From Alkalihalobacillus alcalophilus ATCC 27647 = CGMCC 1.3604 (GTDB lineage: Bacteria > Bacillota > Bacilli > Bacillales > Bacillaceae_D), in contig NZ_ALPT02000016.1 of the NCBI RefSeq assembly GCF_000292245.2, positions 1-64,000 on the forward strand: a DNA stretch of 64,000 nt. Reading direction: 5' to 3'. Below the pieces are notes generated by a model that worked only from the letters and a program-made list of their open reading frames with translations, searched no databases and was not told the origin of the DNA. Shown one piece after another: positions 18,232 through 26,381 of the stretch. Made by a program: the position numbers and the translations under genes. The first letter of the stretch is position 1. Each line of letters opens with the position of its first letter.

Positions 18232-19116
18232 TTACATTTGTTGAAGTCTTTTTATTCGTTCATCTGGTGCAGGGTGAGTGGAGAAAAGATTTTTTGCCTT
18301 TTTCTTTAATGGATCTGAAAAGTATAAAGGGGCTGATGTGCTTGATGCCTCTTTTACAGGTGTATCTACTGTCGTAATTTTCCTTAAAGCAGAGGCTAGG
18401 GCATGCGGGTTCCTCGTGAGCTCTGCTGCAGACGCATCAGCTAAAAATTCACGATTGCGTGAAATAGCTAAACGAATTAATGTCGCAATAATAGGTGCGA
18501 AAATTAATAAAACAAAAGCGATTATAAAAATAATTGGTGACTGATTGTTGTTGTCACGACGACTTCGGCCAGAGTAATAAAGCATACGCGAGCCAAGGTC
18601 ACTTAAAATAGCAACTACAGAAACAAGGGCAATGGCAATTGTTGCTAAGCGAATATCATAATTTCGAATATGCGCAATTTCATGAGCGACAACGCCTTCG
18701 ATTTCTTCGCGGTTTAGGCGATCTAATAATCCTGTAGTAACCGCGACAGCCCCTTTTTTCGGTGATGTCCCAGTTGCAAAAGCATTGGGACTTGAATCAT
18801 TAATAATATAAACTTTAGGTGTTGGCACTCGGGCAGCCAGAGCTAAACCTTCAACGGTATTCCATAAAAAGGGATTATCTTGTGCACTTTTAATTTCTCT
18901 AGCATGATTCATTTTCATCACGACATTTGTGCTAGATAATAGCATGATAAGTGTATAACCGCCCCCGATAATGGCTGCTATCGCCATCCCACTGTAATAA
19001 TCACCCATTCTTATATAAGAAAAAGCCGCACCAACTGCTAAGACAAATAAAATAAAACCGGTCACAATAATGACTGTATGACGTTTATTCCTCTCGATTT
19101 GTTTATATAAAACCAC
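18232..19116 (-). CDS. htpX: Membrane zinc metalloprotease HtpX
   Basis: A 294-residue M48 protease with two N-terminal membrane helices, the zinc motif VAHEIAHIRNYD, two further helices and the third zinc ligand region REFLADASA. HtpX degrades damaged membrane proteins and acts beside FtsH. The start is a GTG with GGAGGG eight bases upstream. It lies 18 bp after lemA, a common pairing, and shares its promoter, now separated from the genes by an 895-bp insertion element. Confidence 0.95.
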   Translation of the reverse strand: MVLYKQIERNKRHTVIIVTGFILFVLAVGAAFSYIRMGDYYSGMAIAAIIGGGYTLIMLLSSTNVVMKMNHAREIKSAQDNPFLWNTVEGLALAARVPTPKVYIINDSSPNAFATGTSPKKGAVAVTTGLLDRLNREEIEGVVAHEIAHIRNYDIRLATIAIALVSVVAILSDLGSRMLYYSGRSRRDNNNQSPIIFIIAFVLLIFAPIIATLIRLAISRNREFLADASAAELTRNPHALASALRKITTVDTPVKEASSTSAPLYFSDPLKKKAKNLFSTHPAPDERIKRLQQM

Positions 19117-19134
19117 GATGTTCCCTCCGATTCA

Positions 19135-19686
19135 TTAAAATTGAACCTTCACATTTTCGTGTTCCTCTGCAGGAATAGAGAACATATTTTCTTTTTGGAA
19201 GTTGTGTAAGGATGCAACAATATTCGTTGGAATGGAGTCAATTTTCGTATTGTACTCACGAACTGTTTTATTATAAAGCTGCCTTGAGTAGGCTATTTTA
19301 TTTTCTGTACCTGTTAGTTCTTCTTGAAGCATTAAAAAGTTTTGATTCGCTTTTAAATCGGGATAGTCTTCACGTAAAGCGAATAGCTGTCTCAACCCAG
19401 CACTAAGTTGATTGTTCGCTTCCATTTGTTCTTCTCTCGTTTGGTCAGGAGCCACTGTTTGATTTCGAAGCTGAACAATTTTGGCAAAAGTCTCTTGCTC
19501 ATGTTTGGTATATCCTTTTACCGTTTCAATTAAATTAGGAATTAAATCGTAACGTCGTTTTAATTGGTTTTCAATTTGATACCATGATTCCTCCACCCAA
19601 TTTCGATATTTAACTAATGAATTATAGCAAACAATCCAAATAATAATGATCAGAAGGATAATTCCTCCTCCTATTAGAAAACCCAT
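19135..19686 (-). CDS. lemA: LemA family membrane protein
   Basis: A 183-residue protein with an N-terminal membrane helix (about 3-22) and a helical cytosolic body. The body has the LemA blocks WVEESWYQIENQLKRRYDLIPNL and AYSRQLYNKTVREYN. Function is unknown; the genetic link with HtpX is widespread and repeated here. The start follows GGGAG by 11 bases. The region upstream is interrupted 30 bp from the start codon by a mobile element, leaving the likely promoter at 20626-20652 on the far side. Confidence 0.93.
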   Translation of the reverse strand: MGFLIGGGIILLIIIIWIVCYNSLVKYRNWVEESWYQIENQLKRRYDLIPNLIETVKGYTKHEQETFAKIVQLRNQTVAPDQTREEQMEANNQLSAGLRQLFALREDYPDLKANQNFLMLQEELTGTENKIAYSRQLYNKTVREYNTKIDSIPTNIVASLHNFQKENMFSIPAEEHENVKVQF

Positions 19687-19893
19687 ACATTTAATCTCCC
19701 TTCGTGTATTTAATTATTCAACTTTCGCAACGTATGATTGACCCTTAACCGTTGATTGAGATTAACTTTAGGGGATACAATACTCAAATTGACTTTACAT
19801 GAACGGTTCAATCATTGACAGTCTGAACACATCTCTTCGTAGGCTGTTGAAGGAAACTGTGCAGTAAAATTAAGAGCTTCGGCTGTCGCTCCC

Positions 19894-19996
19894 AAAACCA
19901 TACTCCGCGTCCTGCGGGAACCTGGCGAGCCTCCTCGGCAAGCCTTGCGGGGTCTCGCTCCACGGTTTATTCCCGCGGGAGTCTCCGTATGGTTTT
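19894..19996. repeat. GC-rich palindromic module 1
   Basis: Arms AAAACCATACTCCGCG and TCTCCGTATGGTTTT enclose GCCTCCTC, GCGGGGTCTC and CCCGCGGGAG motifs, about 103 bp. Much richer in GC than its surroundings. The same motif set recurs at 20332, 39653 and 60984. Confidence 0.75.
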
Positions 19997-20331
19997 GTCC
20001 GCTAAGTGTCGTGGAGAGGCTTGATGATATGGCCATTCTCAATCAGCTATTTCTAACGCAGAAGGACCTTCTTCTTCACTTTGTTGGTTATGGAACTAAA
20101 TAGGTAGTTGCCACCTATTTTTTCCTAAGTCTGTAGTCATCAAAAGACAGGATAAACAAGCTCGATCATCTAGCTAATGTACAGAGCATCAACACGGATT
20201 GGTTTACAACTGTAACGGAATGAGTCATGGAAGGAGAAAAATCATTCTCAAGCTAATGTATTTTGAAGTAATGCCTATTTTTTTATTCCATGAGAAAACT
20301 GAACCTAGATTCGATTCCATTATCTAGCGGA

Positions 20332-20440
20332 CAAACAGACACGGAGACTCCCGCAGGAATAAACCGTCCAATGAGACCCCGCAAGCGTGAAACGCTGAGG
20401 AGGCTCATGAGGTTCCTGCAGGACGCGGAGTGTCTGTTTG
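20332..20440. repeat. GC-rich palindromic module 2
   Basis: Arms CAAACAGACAC / GTGTCTGTTTG enclose GAGACTCCCGCAGG, GAGACCCCGC and GAGGAGGCTC, about 109 bp. Its first half is an inverted copy of the second half of the module at 19894-19996. Confidence 0.75.
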
Positions 20441-20625
20441 GGAGCGACCGCCGAAGCGCATTGTACATTGTCTATTTTTTCTTAATGCACAGTTTATCCG
20501 TTTGGTGTGATAGTACGTTCTCGCTTTTCAAACGTGTCAAGGGCATTTATTTAAGAGCTTCTATTCGCTCTGCCAACTAGTTGAACGGATTTTCTCGATG
20601 CGAAAGTTGAGTTAATTATTCTTTC

Positions 20626-20652
20626 TACGTTATGTAAGGCAATGAAGTTTCA
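20626..20652 (-). promoter_or_regulatory. Candidate ECF promoter displaced from lemA
   Basis: Minus strand: TGAAAC (20652-20647), a 17-bp spacer and CGTA (20629-20626). Removing the element and one target duplication would put CGTA about 38 bp ahead of the lemA start codon, a normal promoter distance. No other minus-strand gene lies near to claim it. Confidence 0.5.
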
Positions 20653-20931
20653 TTTTTTAGCATACCATGAGTAGCTACTTGTTTGAATAAGTTTTCTGTT
20701 AACGGTGGATTTTGGTTTTGGTCGTGGTTGGTGTGAAAAAAGGGAGGAGGAAAGCTGTGCAAAAGAAATATGGCCGAGGTTGATGCGTAAAAAGAGTCGA
20801 GAAACGCCGCCATACATTAAAACATAGCTCTAAAAGTTAGTCATTTATTAATTTCCGTTAATTGCTAATTTTTTTTGTACATAAGAACAGCAAAAAAAAC
20901 AAACTATGATTACACAAGGAGGTGAAACAAA
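20653..20931. other. Spacer before the SASP gene, no gene seen
   Basis: About 280 bp with short broken frames only. A GGGAGGAGG tract near 20740 resembles a ribosome binding site, but the frame after it stops within a few codons. I could not place a convincing sigma-G promoter for the SASP gene. Confidence 0.4.
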
Positions 20932-21135
20932 ATGGCAAACAACAACAGCTCAAATCAACTTCTCGTACCTGGTGTACAGCAAGCACTTGATCAAATGAAA
21001 TATGAAATTGCTTCAGAATTTGGCGTTCAACTTGGACCAGACGCAACTTCTCGTGCGAACGGTTCTGTTGGTGGAGAAATCACTAAACGTTTAGTTCAAA
21101 TGGCTGAACAACAATTTGGTGGTCAGCAAAAATAA
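20932..21135 (+). CDS. Alpha/beta-type small acid-soluble spore protein
   Basis: A 67-residue SASP that coats spore DNA and protects it from UV and heat. The germination-protease site region EIASEFGVQL and the DNA-binding block GGEITKRLVQMAEQQ are both present, as in SspA/SspB/SspD. The start follows a strong AAGGAGGTG at 20917-20924. A terminator directly follows. Forespore (sigma-G) expression is expected from the family. Confidence 0.95.
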   Translation: MANNNSSNQLLVPGVQQALDQMKYEIASEFGVQLGPDATSRANGSVGGEITKRLVQMAEQQFGGQQK

Positions 21136-21146
21136 TAAAGATGGAT

Positions 21147-21176
21147 TAAGAGGTGAGTAATGAGTCTCACCTCTTC
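21147..21176 (+). terminator. Terminator after the SASP gene
   Basis: AAGAGGTGAG / CTCACCTCTT hairpin with a short T-rich tail. Confidence 0.75.
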
Positions 21177-21205
21177 TTAATTCCCTTTCAAAGTAGGTGA
21201 ATGAA

Positions 21206-21451
21206 TTGAGCATTTGCCCCGTTTGTAATGGGCTAAAAGCGATGACGAACAAATGTGAGAATTGCCAAACACCGATTATAGATTATGGCAGGATAAGTGA
21301 TTATGAAGATAAATATAGTGCATATGAAGAAATTGATTTAAACAAATTGAACAATCAAATTGAAAAAGATTACTCAGAGCATTTATGTGCTCATTATTTA
21401 TATTGTCCTACTTGTCGGGAAACGAAGATAAAATTGTTACATGAATTATAA
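21206..21451 (+). CDS. Small double zinc-ribbon protein
   Basis: An 81-residue protein with four CxxC pairs: CPVC and CENC near the start, and a CAHYLYCPTC stretch near the end. It probably binds one or two zinc ions. I do not recognise the family. The TTG at 21206 is favoured because AGGTGA lies six to eight bases upstream; a GTG at 21197 is inside that site. It shares a hairpin with the convergent msmX gene. Confidence 0.55.
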   Translation: MSICPVCNGLKAMTNKCENCQTPIIDYGRISDYEDKYSAYEEIDLNKLNNQIEKDYSEHLCAHYLYCPTCRETKIKLLHEL

Positions 21452-21452
21452 A

Positions 21453-21483
21453 AACCCCAATATTCAATAAGAATATCGGGGTT
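21453..21483. terminator. Bidirectional terminator
   Basis: AACCCC(G)ATATTC-type arms (AACCCCAATATTC / GAATATCGGGGTT) between the convergent zinc-ribbon gene and msmX. Confidence 0.75.
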
Positions 21484-21491
21484 AGCGTTGA

Positions 21492-22589
21492 TTAACGAAT
21501 ACGTAATTCAGTATCTTGGTCAAAGAAGTGGGCTTTGTTCATATCAAAAGCTAATTCGATTGATTGACCGTTTTGAACATCTGTACGAGAGTCAACACGG
21601 GCAACAAAATCTTGACCTTCAACTGTAGAGTAAAGGATCGTTTCCGCACCTAGTAACTCGGCAACATCAATTGTCGCTTTAAGTTTTGTTCCTGGTGAAG
21701 ATTCAATAAAGATAAGCTCGTCGTGGATATCTTCTGGACGAATACCTAAAATAACTTCTTTGTCAGCATATCCTCTTTCACGTAGAATCGATAATTTTCC
21801 TGCAGGGACTTGAAGAGCAAATTTACCAATTTTAAAAATGTCTCCTTCTAATTTACCTGCTAAGAAGTTCATCGATGGCGAACCGATAAAGCCTCCAACG
21901 AATACATTTTCAGGGTTATCGTAAACTTCTTTAGGTGATCCTACTTGTTGAATAAAACCATCTTTCATAATTACGATACGTGTGGCCATTGTCATCGCTT
22001 CAGTTTGGTCATGTGTTACATAAATCGTTGTTGTTTGTAGACGTTTATGAAGTTTTGTAATTTCCGCACGCATTTGAACACGAAGTTTAGCATCAAGGTT
22101 AGATAATGGCTCATCCATTAAGAATACTTTAGGGTCACGGACGATGGCACGACCAAGTGCTACACGTTGACGCTGACCACCAGACATTGCTTTCGGCTTA
22201 CGGTCAAGCATTTCTTCAAGTCCAAGAATTTTCGCTGCTTCTTTTACACGACGATCGATTTCGTCTTTTTTGAATTTACGAAGTTTTAAACCAAAAGCCA
22301 TGTTATCGTATACATTCATATGTGGATAAAGAGCGTAGTTTTGGAATACCATCGCGATATCACGATCTTTAGGGGCAACGTCATTCATACGTTTGTCACC
22401 AATCATTAAGTCCCCTTTAGAAATATCTTCAAGTCCAGCAATCATACGAAGAGTTGTTGATTTACCACAACCAGATGGACCTACGAATACAACAAATTCT
22501 TTATCTTGAATATCTAAGTTAAAGTCCGTTACGGCTTGTACATCCCCATCATAAATCTTATAAATATTTTTTAATTGAATATCTGCCAT
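21492..22589 (-). CDS. msmX: Multi-sugar ABC importer ATPase MsmX/UgpC
   Basis: A 365-residue carbohydrate-importer ATPase, the same length as B. subtilis MsmX, which energises several sugar ABC importers. It shows Walker A VGPSGCGKST, signature MSGGQRQR, Walker B VFLMDEPLSNLD, an H-loop in YVTHDQTEAM and a C-terminal TOBE/OB regulatory domain. The start follows GAGGAGG. No permease genes adjoin it, as expected for a shared ATPase. A cre-like site lies 31 bp upstream. Confidence 0.95.
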   Translation of the reverse strand: MADIQLKNIYKIYDGDVQAVTDFNLDIQDKEFVVFVGPSGCGKSTTLRMIAGLEDISKGDLMIGDKRMNDVAPKDRDIAMVFQNYALYPHMNVYDNMAFGLKLRKFKKDEIDRRVKEAAKILGLEEMLDRKPKAMSGGQRQRVALGRAIVRDPKVFLMDEPLSNLDAKLRVQMRAEITKLHKRLQTTTIYVTHDQTEAMTMATRIVIMKDGFIQQVGSPKEVYDNPENVFVGGFIGSPSMNFLAGKLEGDIFKIGKFALQVPAGKLSILRERGYADKEVILGIRPEDIHDELIFIESSPGTKLKATIDVAELLGAETILYSTVEGQDFVARVDSRTDVQNGQSIELAFDMNKAHFFDQDTELRIR

Positions 22590-22620
22590 GTTATGTACCT
22601 CCTCGATTTGTTAGTTTTAT

Positions 22621-22634
22621 TGTAAATGCTTTCA
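22621..22634 (-). promoter_or_regulatory. Candidate CcpA cre site at msmX
   Basis: Minus strand TGAAAGCATTTACA, one base (A for the central G) away from a canonical cre such as TGAAAGCGTTTACA. It lies 31 bp upstream of the msmX start codon, where binding would block transcription. Carbon catabolite control is plausible for this gene. Confidence 0.45.
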
Positions 22635-22719
22635 TAGTGAAAAGACTATGGGGAGAGTGCACAAACTTTAGAGTGATCTTTGTGCAATTTGTATACATCT
22701 TGTCCAAGAAACTCTCTTA

Positions 22720-23607
22720 TTAATGTTTTTTTAGTGGAAGTAATAACAATAGCGAATAGACAAAAGCAGCTTGTGAGAACTGTTTCAGATCAATCCCGGT
22801 TTTATCGCTAAATTTATCGAGACGGTACTGCAAACTATTTCGATGCATATGTAATGTTTTAGCAGCTAACGATATGTTTAAATTCGATTCAAAATAAACG
22901 GAAATACTATTTAATAAATCAAAGTCATGAAGAATCTCCTCTGTAAAAAAGGATTTCATAAACTGATTTCGTTCATTTGTAGGGATAAAGGAATGTAAAT
23001 AATAAACATAGGCCTCATGGATATGGAATACCCTTTTTTTTGGATTTAAGCTTTGGATATTTTCAAGACATTGTTGTTCCCATTTAAATTGTTCCATTTT
23101 GGGTTCGGCTACTTCAGCTCCAATTAAAATCGTTAAATCTGCATAAAAGTCGGAGGACATAGCATCTATTAAACTTTCAAAGTCATTTTTTTCTCGAGTC
23201 ATTTCATTTGTATTAATGACAACTCCATTCTTTTGGCTAAACCAAATAATAGAACTCGGTTCCTCAGACATACTGTCCCAAATATCATGAAAGGCGTCAT
23301 AATCATCAATGGATTGTTCAAGCGTGAAATGAATAAAACGTATGTTAGCGGTATTAGGAGCTAAATTTCTTTCTCCTAAAAACCATTTATTCCACTCGTT
23401 TTCTTCAGGCGTTTTCGGTTCAGGAATATGTACAAATTCTGGATAAAGCTCTTTAAGTAAAAGTAATTCTTTTTCGGTTAAGTGTTCCCTTTTAAAACCA
23501 ATTGCTTCACCTTCAATATTTAGCCATAATAATGAGTCATGTACTGAAGGGCGTTGGTTTTTAACAATTCCTTCAGCAAATACTCGTTTTAATTTATCCT
23601 TGTTCAT
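22720..23607 (-). CDS. PucR/CdaR-type transcriptional regulator (YxkF-like)
   Basis: A 295-residue protein whose C-terminal 50 residues form the PucR/CdaR helix-turn-helix (LAAKTLHMHRNSLQYRLDKF). The N-terminal part is a probable sensory or degenerate GGDEF-like region with no obvious ligand motif. B. subtilis YxkF has the same length and sits near msmX, so it is the likely counterpart. Start after AAAGGAGC. It runs codirectionally toward msmX with 130 bp between; control of sugar-uptake genes is an inference. Confidence 0.75.
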   Translation of the reverse strand: MNKDKLKRVFAEGIVKNQRPSVHDSLLWLNIEGEAIGFKREHLTEKELLLLKELYPEFVHIPEPKTPEENEWNKWFLGERNLAPNTANIRFIHFTLEQSIDDYDAFHDIWDSMSEEPSSIIWFSQKNGVVINTNEMTREKNDFESLIDAMSSDFYADLTILIGAEVAEPKMEQFKWEQQCLENIQSLNPKKRVFHIHEAYVYYLHSFIPTNERNQFMKSFFTEEILHDFDLLNSISVYFESNLNISLAAKTLHMHRNSLQYRLDKFSDKTGIDLKQFSQAAFVYSLLLLLPLKKH

Positions 23608-23690
23608 ATCTAGCTCCTTTAAATGAATCTTGCCATTATTATATCAAATCATCAGAGCTTAAGGGGAGAGTTTACCTTCCATAACGAAGG

Positions 23691-23737
23691 AAGGGCTGTC
23701 ATAAGGTCAACAAAATGCCCTTTGACAACCCTTTTTT
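23691..23737 (+). terminator. Hairpin with T-run
   Basis: GGGCTGTCATAAGG / CCCTTTGACAACCC arms, then six T on the plus strand. It lies between two minus-strand genes, so its T-run faces the wrong way for either; it may act on antisense transcripts. Confidence 0.5.
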
Positions 23738-23782
23738 ATTGTTGTAAATCGTTATAGTCGGGGGTAGGAGAACTTTTCCTCA

Positions 23783-23968
23783 TTAATCTTTTTCAGAGTT
23801 TGGTGGGCTTTCTTTTTCGAGTTCTCTAGCTTGTTCAATTTTGCCACTTTGATGTTCGTTTACGGTTCCTCCACCTAACCCTTCATTTATCATTCGATCC
23901 ACATCCATAAAAAACTCTTCACGACCTTCTGTGTGAGCTTCTTCTTCATGTTTCTTTTTGTCAGGCAT
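23783..23968 (-). CDS. Small hydrophilic acidic protein
   Basis: A 61-residue highly charged protein (RMINEGLGGGTVNEH and IEQARELEKE stretches) with no membrane segment or cysteine. A very strong ribosome binding site (AAAAAGGAGG) precedes the ATG, supporting a real gene. Composition recalls small sporulation-associated Bacillus proteins, but I do not recognise the family and assign no function. Confidence 0.55.
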   Translation of the reverse strand: MPDKKKHEEEAHTEGREEFFMDVDRMINEGLGGGTVNEHQSGKIEQARELEKESPPNSEKD

Positions 23969-24079
23969 AAATTTCGCCTCCTTTTTATTAAATAGGATTT
24001 GAATAGAAAGGTTAATTATTCGTTAAATTTTTAAGGATATTTTTAACATTTTTGTGGTCGTTTTAAAATGGGTTCTCTA

Positions 24080-24106
24080 TGCAACTTTGTCACGCTAGTA
24101 TACGTA
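24080..24106 (+). promoter_or_regulatory. Weak ECF-type promoter candidate at yheB
   Basis: TGCAAC (one mismatch to TGAAAC), a 17-bp spacer and CGTA at 24103-24106, about 67 bp before yheB. Reported as a weak candidate. Confidence 0.25.
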
Positions 24107-24172
24107 CCTATATTTAGCGTATAATGAATCGAATCAAACGAATGATTGGAACAGGTGAGGAGTGACTCAAAC

Positions 24173-25312
24173 ATGGAGAATATGTGGACGATCGTATTTA
24201 TGGTTATCGTCGGTGCCTTAATTGGTGGATTAACAAATTTATTAGCGATAAGAATGCTTTTTAGGCCATATAAACAAATAAAAGTAGGTACATTTAAAGT
24301 CCCTTTTACCCCTGGTTTAATTCCGAAAAGGCATCAAGAAATTGCTAAACAGTTAGGGGATACAGTCGTAAAGTACTTATTAACGAGTGACGGTTTAGCT
24401 GAGAAGGTTAAAAGTGAAGCCTTTATAAATGGTTTTACATCTTGGATACAAATAGAAGCGAATAAGGTACTTGAAAGTGAAGAAACACTTGCTAGCTTTT
24501 TAGAAAAGAAATGGAAAATCGACAAACCGAAAAAGCAACTACAATTAAAAATTGACCAACATTTAGGAGCGGAATATGAGGCTTTTTTTGATAAGCATAA
24601 AGAAACTACGATTGTGACATTAATGCCGATTGAGCTTAGTAAAAAGGTTCAACAGTCGATTCCAGCAATGGCTGAATGGATTCAAGATAATTTTGATCAA
24701 AAGTTACAAAGTTCAGAAGGGAAAGAGCAATTAAATGCGATGGTTGAGCGATATTTGCTTAAAAAAGGGACATTGGGCAATATGCTGAAAATGTTTTTAG
24801 GTAACGATAGACTTGTCGATAAACTTCAGCCACAAATAAGTAAACTGATTCAAGATGAACAAACAAAGGAATTAATTGAAAGTGTTTTAAGGAAAGAGTG
24901 GTATCAAATTCAAAATAAACCGATTGAGGACTTAAAAGGGTTGGTAACGAAAGAGCAGTTCTTGACTAATCTATCGCCATTTGTTCAAGAAAAAATGCCT
25001 GTCGTTAATTGGTTAGACAAGCCTATCTCAGAAATTTCGAAAACATACCAGGCACAAATAATCAATCGAATCATTCCATCTATTGTTAAGTTTGTGATAG
25101 ATGTATTGGTTGAGCGACTACCGTTTATTTTGGAAAAACTCCAATTGGAAGAAATTGTCCGTAAACAAGTAGAGGGATTCCCATTAGAACGATTAGAAGA
25201 GATAGTTGTTTCGATAGCAAAGCGAGAATTGAAGATGATCACTTGGTTAGGAGCTTTTTTAGGAGGGTTTATTGGGTTATTCCAAGGACTTATCGTATTA
25301 TTTCTTGTGTAA
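24173..25312 (+). CDS. yheB: DUF445 family membrane protein YheB
   Basis: A 379-residue protein close to B. subtilis YheB (377). Membrane segments lie at the N-terminus (about 5-30, with GALIGGLTNLLAIRMLFRPYK) and at the extreme C-terminus (GAFLGGFIGLFQGLIVLFLV), flanking a long helical body. The start at 24173 follows GAGGAG; an in-frame start at 24146 lacks one. yheA follows 86 bp downstream as in B. subtilis. Function unknown. Confidence 0.88.
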   Translation: MENMWTIVFMVIVGALIGGLTNLLAIRMLFRPYKQIKVGTFKVPFTPGLIPKRHQEIAKQLGDTVVKYLLTSDGLAEKVKSEAFINGFTSWIQIEANKVLESEETLASFLEKKWKIDKPKKQLQLKIDQHLGAEYEAFFDKHKETTIVTLMPIELSKKVQQSIPAMAEWIQDNFDQKLQSSEGKEQLNAMVERYLLKKGTLGNMLKMFLGNDRLVDKLQPQISKLIQDEQTKELIESVLRKEWYQIQNKPIEDLKGLVTKEQFLTNLSPFVQEKMPVVNWLDKPISEISKTYQAQIINRIIPSIVKFVIDVLVERLPFILEKLQLEEIVRKQVEGFPLERLEEIVVSIAKRELKMITWLGAFLGGFIGLFQGLIVLFLV

Positions 25313-25398
25313 GTGCTTAGGTCTTTTAGGTTATAAGATGATTTATTTGTTCAGACATGTTATAGTCGTTAAGACAAATTTTTGAGGAGGACTTTAAA

Positions 25399-25752
25399 AT
25401 GTCAAACGTATATGATAAAGCCCAAGAACTAAAGAAAGCTATTGCAGAAAGTGAAGATTTTAAAACATTAAAAACATTACACGAGCAAATTGGTCAAGAT
25501 GATATTGCGAAAAAAATGCTAGATAATTTCCGCCAACTTCAATTAGACCTTCAAAGAAAACAAATGCAAGGTGAGCAAATTTCTGAAGAAGAGGTGCAAA
25601 AAGCACAACAACAATTTGAGCTTGTGCAACAGCACGAACTTATTTCAAAATTAATGGAAGCTGAACAACGCCTTAGTGTGACTATTGGTGATGTGAATAA
25701 GATTATCACTGAGCCATTAGAAGAAATTTATGGAAATCCTGATCAACAATAA
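25399..25752 (+). CDS. yheA: YlbF/YmcA family protein YheA
   Basis: A 117-residue all-helical protein, identical in length to B. subtilis YheA. It belongs to the YlbF/YmcA (DUF964) group; other members form a complex that influences RNase Y, competence and biofilm formation. The start follows GAGGAGG and a terminator closes the unit. Whether YheA shares the RNA-maturation role is not known. Confidence 0.9.
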   Translation: MSNVYDKAQELKKAIAESEDFKTLKTLHEQIGQDDIAKKMLDNFRQLQLDLQRKQMQGEQISEEEVQKAQQQFELVQQHELISKLMEAEQRLSVTIGDVNKIITEPLEEIYGNPDQQ

Positions 25753-25806
25753 TTGTGTTTGATTCGGCTTTTAATTGTAAGGTCGATTTTCAATATGATA
25801 TTAGTA

Positions 25807-25848
25807 AAAGCCCGGTTGTGTCATCTCGATGACGTTACCGGGTTTTTA
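25807..25848 (+). terminator. Terminator after yheA
   Basis: AAGCCCGGT / ACCGGGTTTTT arms with an inner TCATC/GATGA stem. Confidence 0.85.
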
Positions 25849-25974
25849 CTATATTGAGAAAAGGATATTCAAAGAAATCTGTTTGATGTGGGAGAGCAAC
25901 CCTTGAACAGAAGAGACTAAAGGATGGAATCTATGCGTCTTGATTGGAAAGGTTCACTCCAAAGCAATTCATTG

Positions 25975-26175
25975 TTACTTTGTTGGACCGTTTCCTTTTT
26001 TGATTTTTTTACTAAAAAGGGTGGCTATATGAATCACAAAACCAACAAATAATCCTAATGATAGGCTACCAAGGATGACCATCCAAATATTAGTTTCAAA
26101 TGAGGATGGTTGTCCTAGTGACAAAAATAGAAAAAAGAGCGGAATTAATATATATAAATAAACAGGTAGTTTCAT
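25975..26175 (-). CDS. Small two-helix membrane protein
   Basis: A 66-residue hydrophobic protein with two membrane helices (YLYILIPLFFLFLSLG and a second near IWMVILGSLSLGLFVGFVIH) and a basic tail (KKIKKGN). The start is set at the ATG at 26175 with AAAGGAT upstream; a longer frame to 26232 has no site. Unrecognised; hypothetical. Confidence 0.5.
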   Translation of the reverse strand: MKLPVYLYILIPLFFLFLSLGQPSSFETNIWMVILGSLSLGLFVGFVIHIATLFSKKIKKGNGPTK

Positions 26176-26381
26176 GGGGGATGTATCCTTTCTAAATAGA
26201 GCTTGAATAAATATATAGGTGGTGAAAATCACTATTACTCATTATATGAAACCAATTGGATTTAGTCTATGGAATATTAGATTCCTTCCCAGCAAAAAGT
26301 TCTAAGATTTTATTTCAATTCATAACTATAGATAAGCACAGTCAAGTACAGAAGAGTTAGTCACCAAGAGGAGGAAACGAT

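Larger units (their letters stand above)
19717..20611. mobile_element. Non-autonomous insertion element, long copy
   Basis: An 895-bp element with terminal inverted repeats: TTCAACTTTCGCA at 19717-19729 and TGCGAAAGTTGAG at 20599-20611, one mismatch. It is flanked by a 7-bp direct repeat TTAATTA (19710-19716 and 20612-20618). No transposase gene is visible. The interior is nested palindrome: outer arms GCTTCGGCTGTCGCTCCC / GGGAGCGACCGCCGAAGC enclose two GC-rich hairpins (19894-19996 and 20332-20440) and about 335 bp of unrelated sequence. Both ends match the inverted copy at 60832-61333, with three differences in 92 bp at one end. It is a MITE or an IS remnant. Confidence 0.85.

Noticed and set aside
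19812..20580. Short open frames inside the long insertion element
   Set aside because: They fall in palindromic GC-rich DNA, are open on both strands, show no transposase motifs and are mirrored in the short copy only as fragments.
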